DNA of 32,899 nt, taken from Flavobacterium psychrophilum (lineage in GTDB: Bacteria; Bacteroidota; Bacteroidia; Flavobacteriales; Flavobacteriaceae). The notes beneath the pieces were generated by a model. That model saw nothing but the letters and a program-made list of their open reading frames with translations, ran no database searches and had not been told where the DNA came from. Position 1 is the stretch's first letter. Every line of letters starts with the position of its first letter. The position numbers and the translations under genes were made by a program. Below, in pieces: positions 1 through 6,981 of this stretch. The stretch lies in the NCBI GenBank assembly GCA_945878515.1, contig CAMCTL010000014.1, positions 1-32,899 on the forward strand, given 5' to 3'.

Positions 1-123
1 CCTTCCCGCTGTCAGTTTGGAGCTGTCGGAGAAGTCCGAAACCTTCCCGCTGTCAGTTTGAACCCGTCGGAGAAGTCCGAAACCTTCCCGCTCTCAGTTT
101 GAACCCGTCGGAAGTGTCCGAGG
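1..123. repeat. Tandem 41-bp repeat, three copies, open at the window edge
   Basis: Three head-to-tail units at 1-41, 42-82 and 83-about 123, each starting ccttcccgct. Units 1 and 2 differ mainly near the middle (ggagctg versus gaacccg). Unit 3 diverges at its end (gtgtccg). Units 1 and 2 carry the inverted repeat tcgga-gaag-tccga, so each could form a small hairpin. The block is clearly more GC-rich than the surrounding DNA. Because it starts at base 1, more copies may lie to the left. The units are contiguous without spacers, so this is a minisatellite-like array and not a CRISPR. No reading frame of note runs through it. Function unknown. Confidence 0.85.
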
Positions 124-377
124 AGATAACGAAATTTAAAAAGGAGATACTAGTCAGCTGATCCATATTTTTCAATTGCCTTTAGCCTTAGTAATGTAAA
201 GATTTATAGTATTGGCTAAAGCCTAAAAACAGGCTATATTTTGGCTAAATCTGGATGAAATAGATGTGCTAATAATTGTAGGCTGAACAGCTATCAAAAA
301 AACTTCCCTTTTCAGAGAAGTTTTCGTTATTAAATCTAAAACTTGTAACCTGTAATCTGCAACCTACAATCTAAACT
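124..377. other. Non-coding region left of the receptor gene
   Basis: No convincing reading frame. It contains several scattered copies of ggctaaa / tttagcc (for example around 182-190, 216-222 and 243-248), which could pair with one another. The receptor gene's terminator is at 296-324. A T/A/C-rich stretch of the taacctgtaatctgcaacc type lies at about 340-380, the same low-complexity style seen at other gene borders in the window. Confidence 0.5.
296..324 (-). terminator. Rho-independent terminator of the TonB-type receptor operon
   Basis: On the minus strand the sequence folds as AACTTCTCT-GAAA-AGGGAAGTT (9 bp with one G-U pair and a GAAA loop, extendable by two A-T pairs), followed by a run of T. 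It sits about 55 bases after the stop codon of the receptor gene. The G-U pair forms only in the minus-strand RNA, which fixes the direction. An identical hairpin occurs at 3427-3453. Confidence 0.85.
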
Positions 378-2852
378 CTAAAATTCCTTCTCTCCAAATT
401 CGCTTGTTGGTAGTTTATTTTTGCTAGACAATTTATTAAAGTTATAGCTGAAATTGAGTAGCAAAACATTGGTTTCATAGATGTAATTTGTGGCGGTATA
501 AAAGTCGTTGCCCCAGGTGGTAATCCTTTGTTGATTAGAATTCATATTACCAAAATTGATGTATTGCCATTGGAAACCGATACTTCCTTTTCCTGCAAAA
601 AGAATTCTTTTTGCCGACAAGTTTGGAGACAAAAATCTGGAGTCTTTTCCTTGCGCTGTTGGTTTGGCCGAAGTATAGTTCGCATTTGCCGTAAAGCTCC
701 AATATTTATCTAAATTGAAAGTGCCATTTCCGTTGATGGCATACACCCAATCCAAATTATTTACGGTTGAGGTTTCTTGTAATACATTCAAATTGCCATT
801 GATTTTGTAGTGGTATATATTGGCGCCCAGATATAAAGAAACCCATTTTTTTGGCTTGTAATTAGAACCAAATTCCAATCCAAAAAGTCTTGCTCTTTCG
901 GCATTGGTGTAAACTCTGTTTAAAATAGTATCGTTATAAACGCTGTTGACTCTTTGAATCGGATTTTTGATGTTTTGAGAATACAAAGTGGCAAATAAAG
1001 TTCCTTTTTTGTAGGAATGATTGAGTCCAAATTCGACCAAATCTACAAATTGTGGCAACAAATTTGGGTCTCCTTGCTCTAGCGTTTCAGAGTGTTCGCG
1101 TTCAGGAATCGGATTCAATTCGGAGTTGTTGTTGCGTTGCACTCTTTTGCTATAACCCACTTTTGTGTTCCAAGAATCATTAAAAGTATATAAAATATTG
1201 GCTGACGGAAATAAATTACTGAACGCAATCAGGTACGGATTTGCATTAGATGACAAAACCACTTCCCTTTTTGCATATTCATAACGCAAACCGCCAACGT
1301 ACTGTATTTTTTCTGATTTCCCAGAATATTGCGAATAAATAGCATTGATTCGATTCGTTGTTTTTGCTGTTCCTCTAAACAATGCATTATCGACAGGCGG
1401 AATGGGTTCTGGATTTATACTGTATCCAAAGGTTCCATTTTGTTTGTCATTTCGATATTGATAGCCACTTTCTAGTTTTCCTTTTCCGATGGTAACAGCA
1501 TAGTCAATTTTCAATCGAATGCCAGAAATGGGGTTAGAGTAGGGATTATTAACTTCTTGAAAAACAGTTTTTTTTGCGGGATAATCCAAATTAAGATTGA
1601 TGGTATTTCCATATAAATTAGCGTGTTCATAAAGCGCCGATGAGGTTAAAGTAGCTTTGTTAGCAAAGGTATACGTATGATCAAAGTTGGCTAAAGTGAA
1701 CTTTCCTTCTTTGGTTTGTACGTTGGAGTTGAAATAGGTAAACTGGCTCAAAACCGCATCAGTACTCAAATTTGATGTGCTATTATTGTAAACCAAATCG
1801 GCCCTTCGGGCTTGAAATTTCTTTCCTAAAAAGAGTCCAAAGTTGAAGGTATTCTTTTTATTGGCTGTATAAATTATCGAAGTTTTTGCAGCATAATTGT
1901 GTTTGTCAAAACTTCTTTCGCCAAATGATGGAAATCGGGTAATGGTATTGTTAATAAAATCTTTGGCAAACACATCGCCTTCACGAGAGCCGTTATTATC
2001 ATTCCTTTGATAGTTGGCGGTCAGCGCAATGTCGAATTTATTTTTCTTGTAATTGGCCGTAAAATCAGCACTATAACGCTGTGGTTTTTCCAAATTATTA
2101 TAATCATTGGTACTGGGCAATCCTCCTAGAACATTTGTAGAAAGTGCAAAACCATCGGTACTTCCTTTTGTTGTCACGATGTTAATGATGCCGCCTTTGC
2201 CATCAGGGTCATATTTTGCAAATGGTGCCGTAATCAATTCGACATTTTCAATGGTGTTGGCAGGCAATTGACTCAGCACGGTTGCAGCATCGGTTAGCAC
2301 TGGTTTGCCATTGACCAAAACCAAAAATCCGTTGGAACCTCTAAGACTAATTTCTCCCTGACCATTTACAGTTACCGATGGTAAGTTTTTGATGATATCA
2401 ATTGCATTTCCTCCCTTGGCTGTTTCAAATTGGCTCGCTTTATATTGTTGTTTGTCAATTTTATTATAGGAATTCGATTTCTTGCCCGCAATAATAACTT
2501 CGTCTAAAACTTGGTTGGCCAATTTTAATGTAACAGGTACAAATTGAACATTTTGATTCTTTTGGACTTTGATATCCGCTACAATAGTTTCTTCATAGCC
2601 TACAAAATAAATTTTGAGTTTGTAATTTCCAGCCGTTACTTTTTTGAAAGCAAAACTGCCGGCTTTATTCGATATTGCGGCTGCAATCACTAAATCATCA
2701 ACAGAATTTATTAGCGAAATACTAGCATACTCGATAGGATTTGAATTTTGAGAATCTGTTATTGTACCTTTTATTACATTGTTTTGCGCCGAAACAGCGT
2801 TAAAACAAATAAATACAAAAAGGAAACAAAAGGAAAGCTTTTTTGGGAACAT
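378..2852 (-). CDS. TonB-dependent-receptor-like outer-membrane beta-barrel protein
   Basis: An 824-residue outer-membrane protein. Residues 1-22 are a signal peptide ending VSAQ. Residues about 26-110 are a carboxypeptidase-regulatory-like beta-sandwich (IKGTITD, YASISL, GNYKLKI, GYEE). A plug domain follows at about 120-230, with NAIDIIKNLPSV, ISLRGSNG, VLVNGKPV and IENVELITAPFAKYDPDGKGGIINIVT. The rest is a long beta-barrel rich in aromatic and Asn/Lys residues. This layout matches the outer-membrane beta-barrel family (OMP_b-brl_3) of Bacteroidota TonB-type receptors. No SusD partner, obvious TonB box or type IX sorting domain is seen, so the ligand cannot be named. It lies 10 bases after a small membrane-protein gene and is probably cotranscribed with it, ending at the 296-324 terminator. 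Confidence 0.9.
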   Translation of the reverse strand: MFPKKLSFCFLFVFICFNAVSAQNNVIKGTITDSQNSNPIEYASISLINSVDDLVIAAAISNKAGSFAFKKVTAGNYKLKIYFVGYEETIVADIKVQKNQNVQFVPVTLKLANQVLDEVIIAGKKSNSYNKIDKQQYKASQFETAKGGNAIDIIKNLPSVTVNGQGEISLRGSNGFLVLVNGKPVLTDAATVLSQLPANTIENVELITAPFAKYDPDGKGGIINIVTTKGSTDGFALSTNVLGGLPSTNDYNNLEKPQRYSADFTANYKKNKFDIALTANYQRNDNNGSREGDVFAKDFINNTITRFPSFGERSFDKHNYAAKTSIIYTANKKNTFNFGLFLGKKFQARRADLVYNNSTSNLSTDAVLSQFTYFNSNVQTKEGKFTLANFDHTYTFANKATLTSSALYEHANLYGNTINLNLDYPAKKTVFQEVNNPYSNPISGIRLKIDYAVTIGKGKLESGYQYRNDKQNGTFGYSINPEPIPPVDNALFRGTAKTTNRINAIYSQYSGKSEKIQYVGGLRYEYAKREVVLSSNANPYLIAFSNLFPSANILYTFNDSWNTKVGYSKRVQRNNNSELNPIPEREHSETLEQGDPNLLPQFVDLVEFGLNHSYKKGTLFATLYSQNIKNPIQRVNSVYNDTILNRVYTNAERARLFGLEFGSNYKPKKWVSLYLGANIYHYKINGNLNVLQETSTVNNLDWVYAINGNGTFNLDKYWSFTANANYTSAKPTAQGKDSRFLSPNLSAKRILFAGKGSIGFQWQYINFGNMNSNQQRITTWGNDFYTATNYIYETNVLLLNFSYNFNKLSSKNKLPTSEFGEKEF

Positions 2853-2862
2853 ATTAATAATT

Positions 2863-3171
2863 TTATGTTTTTTGTTGAATTTTAGTTTTTAAATTCTCTA
2901 AATCATATTCCAAGTCAATGATGTCGTTATTTATTTTTTGCAATTTTAAATACCATGCAATCGGAATAATTAGTAAGCATAAAATAAAAAGCATTAATGC
3001 TGCATTTTGATATCCCATTCTGTCAGCCAACATTCCTCTTCGCATCGGAATAAATGGACCAATTGTTGGTAATAATATTGCTACTGGGATGACTCTCCAA
3101 AGTTTTCGTTTTTCTTTTAAAAGTTTTAAGATTTTCTTTTCAAGTTCAAATACTTCATTTTCTTTATTCAT
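2863..3171 (-). CDS. Small two-helix membrane protein, unrecognised
   Basis: A 102-residue protein counted from the ATG at 3171. An in-frame TTG at 3198 would add nine residues but has nothing to recommend it. The N-terminus is charged and helical (ELEKKILKLLKEKRKLW). Two hydrophobic segments follow (VIPVAILLPTIGPFI and AALMLFILCLLIIPIAWYL). The C-terminus is again a charged helix with coiled-coil character (INNDIIDLEYDLENLK). I do not recognise the family. The gene is 10 bases upstream of the receptor gene on the same strand, which suggests one transcript, but a functional link is not shown. Confidence 0.7.
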   Translation of the reverse strand: MNKENEVFELEKKILKLLKEKRKLWRVIPVAILLPTIGPFIPMRRGMLADRMGYQNAALMLFILCLLIIPIAWYLKLQKINNDIIDLEYDLENLKTKIQQKT

Positions 3172-3198
3172 ATTTGATTCATTGTAATTTCTACTCAA

Positions 3199-3426
3199 TA
3201 TTTAATTTAATTCAACTTTGTTTTTTATTATTTCTACTATTTTTCTTCGGTGTGCTATACTGAAGACTAACTCATAAATAAACCCAACTCTAAATTAAAT
3301 TATATTTAATAAATTGATTATTAGTTATTAATTTCGTCTGTTTATTGCAACATTCCAAAAATAATACAAACTAGATTACAAACTATTCTATCGGATATTA
3401 TATTTTTATCAATTATTTCAAACCAA
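3199..3426. other. Intergenic region, very AT-rich
   Basis: About 230 bases between the small membrane-protein gene and the reductase terminator. No open frame, RNA gene or clear TAnnTTTG promoter was found. The stretch is almost entirely A/T with short T and A runs. Confidence 0.4.
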
Positions 3427-3453
3427 AAAAACTTCCCTTTTCAGAGAAGTTTT
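3427..3453 (-). terminator. Rho-independent terminator of the reductase gene
   Basis: A second copy of the hairpin seen at 296-324: stem AACTTCTCT / AGGGAAGTT, loop GAAA, then a T run on the minus strand. It lies about 40 bases after the stop codon of the reductase gene. Confidence 0.85.
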
Positions 3454-3492
3454 AATTATTGGGATTTGGAATTTCAAAATTGGAATTTAACT

Positions 3493-4545
3493 TTACACAT
3501 CATCATAATCCACTACAATCTCAGCGGAGGTCGGACATGCTTGACAGGTTAGAATTAAACCTTCTTCGATTTCGCTATCCGAAAGGATGGAGTTTTTCTT
3601 CATCTCGGCCGTTCCTGATTTTACTCTAGCCAAACAGCTGCTGCAAATGCCACCTTGGCACGAATAAGGAGCGTCAATGCCTTGTTTTAAAGCTGCTTCC
3701 AGAATGGTTTGTTTCTGAGACATTTCGAAAGTTGTTTCGTCGTCGTCTACTGTAATCGTGATTTTGGTATGACCTTCGTGCGCGCTGGCTTCCAAATTTT
3801 CGACTGTAGAACTTGTAAATAATTCAAATTTAATCTTCGAATCTTTTACATTTTGTGCCGCTAAAACTTTAGTAACGGTATTAATCATTTCCTCTGGTCC
3901 GCACAAATAGAATTTGTCGAATTCCAGTGCAGCGTGCTTGTTGTTCAACACAAAATTCACAACTGATTTGTCAATTCTTCCAAAAAGCGCTCCATCGGCT
4001 TTGGCTTGACTATATACATAATGTACAAACAATCGTCCGGTATATTGAAGTTGTAAGTCGTGTAATTCTTGATGAAAAATGGTTTCCTCCGGCGATTTAT
4101 TTCCGTAAACCAATACAAAAGAACTTTGAGGTTCGCTTTTCAAAACCGATTTCAAAATAGAAATCGCTGGTGTAATTCCGCTTCCAGCCACAAAAGCTGC
4201 ATAGTTTTTTTGATGGTCGGCGTGTGGTTCGAATGTGAATTTTCCTTCTGGTTCTCCCACTTCAAGAATGTCTCCCGCTTTAAGTTTGGTATTGGCAAAT
4301 TGCGAAAAAGCGCCATTTCTCACCGCTTTTACGGCAATCCTTAATTCGCCACTTTCTGGCGAGGAACAAATAGAATACGCACGACGAATCTCTTTTCCGT
4401 CTAGCGTTAATTTCAAATTGACATATTGACCTGCAATAAAAGTATAATGAGGTTTAAATTCTTCGGGAACATTAAAAAGTATAGAAACTGCTGATTCGGT
4501 TTCGCGTTTTACTTCTTTTATAATGAGTTTTTTGAATAAAGGCAT
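3493..4545 (-). CDS. Ferredoxin-NAD(P)H reductase-like flavoprotein with 2Fe-2S domain (PaaE type)
   Basis: A cytosolic electron-transfer protein of 350 residues from the ATG at 4545. A TTG at 4563 is also in frame, but it falls inside the -7 box (4561-4568), so the ATG is the start. The order is an FAD domain with RAYS at 55-58 and GEPEGKFTF, an NAD(P) domain with GSGITP at 121-126 and a late CGPEEM, and a C-terminal plant-type 2Fe-2S domain. The cluster cysteines are C296, C301, C304 and C334 (C-x4-C-x2-C-x29-C). This is the architecture of PaaE, the reductase of phenylacetyl-CoA epoxidase, and of related ferredoxin reductases. No paaABCD genes are nearby, so a general reductase role is as likely as phenylacetate breakdown. 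The gene is monocistronic, with its own promoter and terminator. Confidence 0.9.
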   Translation of the reverse strand: MPLFKKLIIKEVKRETESAVSILFNVPEEFKPHYTFIAGQYVNLKLTLDGKEIRRAYSICSSPESGELRIAVKAVRNGAFSQFANTKLKAGDILEVGEPEGKFTFEPHADHQKNYAAFVAGSGITPAISILKSVLKSEPQSSFVLVYGNKSPEETIFHQELHDLQLQYTGRLFVHYVYSQAKADGALFGRIDKSVVNFVLNNKHAALEFDKFYLCGPEEMINTVTKVLAAQNVKDSKIKFELFTSSTVENLEASAHEGHTKITITVDDDETTFEMSQKQTILEAALKQGIDAPYSCQGGICSSCLARVKSGTAEMKKNSILSDSEIEEGLILTCQACPTSAEIVVDYDDV

Positions 4546-4560
4546 TGGATTGTTTTTTTG

Positions 4561-4568
4561 CAAAGATA
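4561..4568 (-). promoter_or_regulatory. -7 promoter box TATCTTTG for the reductase gene
   Basis: Perfect match to the Bacteroidota -7 consensus TAnnTTTG on the minus strand, 15 bases before the ATG at 4545, implying a very short leader. No clean -33 TTG is seen at the usual distance. Confidence 0.6.
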
Positions 4569-4668
4569 GTAAACCAAAAAAAATATAGAAGTTTAAGTGT
4601 TTAGAAGTTTAATCATTTGTAACATTTCTTTATATTTATCAACTAATACAAAATCAAAACATACAATT

Positions 4669-6138
4669 ATGATTCTAAAATTTCTTTATCTCGAGTGGAA
4701 ATCTTTCGTTAGGTCGGCTTCGTTTGGAAGCAGTTTGGCTATAAAAATTCTGATTGGCTTTTTAGCGGTTTATTTCACTTTAATCTTTTTAGCGCTTGGA
4801 ATTGGGGTTTTTTATATTCTCAAGAAATCAAATCTTGATCCTATAGTTACCATTAACAAATTCTTGATTTATTATTTTTTATTCGATTTAATTATCCGAC
4901 TGTTGCTACAAAAAATCCCTGTAATGAACATCCGACCGCTTTTGGTTTTACCAATAAAAAAACCAATTATTGTTCATTTTTCATTGGGAAAAACGGTTTT
5001 GTCGTTCTTCAATTTTGTTCACGCTTTTTTCTTTCTTCCTTTTAGTATCGTTTTGATTTACGAAGGTTACGATGTTTTGTCCGTTGTACTCTGGCACATA
5101 GCAATAGTTTCACTAATTTACACCAATAATTTTGTAAATATTCTTTTGAGTAATAAAGACAATTTACTGGCAGTTTTTGTTGGAATTGTAACTGTTTTTG
5201 GCGGATTGCAATATTATGGTTTTTTTGACATCACAACTTATGCAGCACCTTTATTCGATGCGCTATTCAACACCTATTGGGCTTTTATCGTTCCGGTAAT
5301 CCTTTTGTCGGGTTTGTATTATGTATCTTTCAACTATTTCAAAAGCAATTTATACCTTGATGCAGGGCTTTCAACAAAACACGATATTGCTAAAACCGAG
5401 GATCTGACTTGGCTGAACCAATTTGGCACCATTGGAACATTCTTGAAAAACGACATCAAATTGATTAAAAGAAACAAAAGATCCAAAACCACAGTAGGAC
5501 TCAGTGTAATGTTTCTTTTTTATGGATTGCTTTTCTTTACCAATAGTATTGAAGCTTACAATAATCCTGTAATGCATGTTTTTGCTGGGATTTTCGTTTC
5601 AGGCGGATTTTTGATTACTTTCGGACAGTTTGTACCGAGTTGGGATAGTGCCTATTACCAATTAATGATGACACAAAACATTCCCTATAAAGGATATTTG
5701 AGCTCAAAATGGTGGTTGATGGTTATTGCCACTATTGCAACAACATTTCTGGCATCGTTTTATCTTTATTTTGGTTGGCAAATTTATATGACCATAGTAG
5801 TTGGAGCAATTTATAACGTAGGAGTCAATTCGCATTTGGTATTGTTGGGCGGTGCTTATACCAAAACACCTATAGACTTAAGTTCCGGAAAAGGCGCTTT
5901 TGGCGATAAAAAAGCCTTTAATGTAAAAACAATGTTGATATCAATTCCACAATTGGCTTTACCTGTTTTGTTGTATTGGGCAGGTTCAAGTTTGGTCAAT
6001 GCCAATCTTGGTCTGGCTTTAGTAGCTGTGGCAGGAATAATAGGATTTGCCTTCAAAGACAAGGCTTTCTACTTAATTGAAAAAATATATAAAACGGAAA
6101 AATACGCAACCATAGCCGCATACAAACAAAAGGGTTAA
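4669..6138 (+). CDS. ABC exporter membrane protein, DUF5687 family
   Basis: A 489-residue polytopic inner-membrane protein. The start is the ATG at 4669 (MILKFLYLEWKSFVRS). An in-frame GTG at 4597 would prepend 24 residues of poor coding character. The short amphipathic N-terminus leading to many hydrophobic segments, and the immediate ATPase partner downstream (6218), fit the DUF5687 family of Bacteroidota ABC-2-like permeases. About 10-12 membrane segments can be read, with a charged loop around residues 230-270 (LKNDIKLIKRNKRSK) that is probably cytoplasmic. The exported substrate cannot be told from sequence. It is transcribed divergently from the reductase gene. Confidence 0.8.
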   Translation: MILKFLYLEWKSFVRSASFGSSLAIKILIGFLAVYFTLIFLALGIGVFYILKKSNLDPIVTINKFLIYYFLFDLIIRLLLQKIPVMNIRPLLVLPIKKPIIVHFSLGKTVLSFFNFVHAFFFLPFSIVLIYEGYDVLSVVLWHIAIVSLIYTNNFVNILLSNKDNLLAVFVGIVTVFGGLQYYGFFDITTYAAPLFDALFNTYWAFIVPVILLSGLYYVSFNYFKSNLYLDAGLSTKHDIAKTEDLTWLNQFGTIGTFLKNDIKLIKRNKRSKTTVGLSVMFLFYGLLFFTNSIEAYNNPVMHVFAGIFVSGGFLITFGQFVPSWDSAYYQLMMTQNIPYKGYLSSKWWLMVIATIATTFLASFYLYFGWQIYMTIVVGAIYNVGVNSHLVLLGGAYTKTPIDLSSGKGAFGDKKAFNVKTMLISIPQLALPVLLYWAGSSLVNANLGLALVAVAGIIGFAFKDKAFYLIEKIYKTEKYATIAAYKQKG

Positions 6139-6217
6139 TTTTTAAATGATAACTTCTAACCTCCAACTTCTAACCTCTAACTTTTAACTTTTAACTTTTA
6201 ACTTTTAACTTTTTAAA
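6139..6217. repeat. Low-complexity taacttctaacc repeat between permease and ATPase genes
   Basis: From about 6148 to 6213 the DNA is built from variants of aacttctaacct and aacttttaactttt, with at least seven imperfect copies of a 7-13-base unit lacking G on the plus strand. The ATPase ATG follows directly at 6218. Similar T/A/C-only stretches occur at about 340-380 and 12087-12150. Confidence 0.75.
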
Positions 6218-6913
6218 ATGATAAACGTACAAAAACTTTCAAAATCATACAACGGAACTACCGTTTTAAAAATAGACCATTTAGAAATTCCAAAAGGACA
6301 AAGTTTTGGTCTTGTGGGTAATAATGGCGCTGGAAAAACAACTTTTTTTAGTTTATTATTGGATTTAATCCAACCTTCAACGGGACAAGTTATCAACAAC
6401 GATATTCAAGTAAATATCAGCGAAAACTGGAAACCCTTTACTGCTTCTTTTTTGGACGAAAGTTTCTTGATTGGCTATCTCACGCCCGAAGAGTATTTCT
6501 ATTTCATTGGCGATTTACGCGGTCAAAACAAAGCCGACATTGATGCTTTATTGGACAAACACGAAGAATTTTTTAATGGCGAAATCCTGAAAAACAAAAA
6601 ATATTTAAGAGATTTATCCAAAGGAAACCAAAAGAAAGTAGGAATCATTGGGACATTAATCGGTAATCCAGAAGTGGTAATTCTTGACGAACCTTTTGCC
6701 AATTTAGATCCAACAACCGTGAGCCGATTGAAAAAAATAATCAAGGAATTGGCTCAAAATCCCGATGTTACTGTTTTAGTTTCAAGTCACGATTTGCAAC
6801 ATACCGTTGAAGTTTGTGATAGAATAGTAGCGCTGAACAAAGGCGAAGTTGTAAAAGACATTCAAACATCTGCAGAAACCTTGCAAGAACTAGAAGCGTT
6901 TTTTGCGGTTTAA
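6218..6913 (+). CDS. ABC transporter ATP-binding protein
   Basis: A 231-residue nucleotide-binding subunit with all the landmarks of an active ABC ATPase. Walker A is GNNGAGKTT at 34-42, the signature is LSKGNQKK at 133-140, Walker B is VVILDEP at 153-159, and the switch His is H191 in VSSHDLQH. The signature form SKGN and the single-domain size fit ABC-2 type exporters. With the DUF5687 permease ending 79 bases upstream it forms a two-gene exporter. It drives transport at the inner membrane; cargo unknown. Confidence 0.93.
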   Translation: MINVQKLSKSYNGTTVLKIDHLEIPKGQSFGLVGNNGAGKTTFFSLLLDLIQPSTGQVINNDIQVNISENWKPFTASFLDESFLIGYLTPEEYFYFIGDLRGQNKADIDALLDKHEEFFNGEILKNKKYLRDLSKGNQKKVGIIGTLIGNPEVVILDEPFANLDPTTVSRLKKIIKELAQNPDVTVLVSSHDLQHTVEVCDRIVALNKGEVVKDIQTSAETLQELEAFFAV

Positions 6914-6981
6914 ATTTCGGTAATTCAAAAAGAAACGTAATTTTACCAGTCATTATACTAAAATTCGATTTTAAAAGTTAA

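Noticed and set aside
1..123. CRISPR array at the left edge
   Set aside because: The units are contiguous with no unique spacers and there are no cas genes in the window.
3493..4545. Assignment as paaE in a phenylacetate pathway
   Set aside because: Domain order fits, but no other paa gene is near, so the symbol was withheld.
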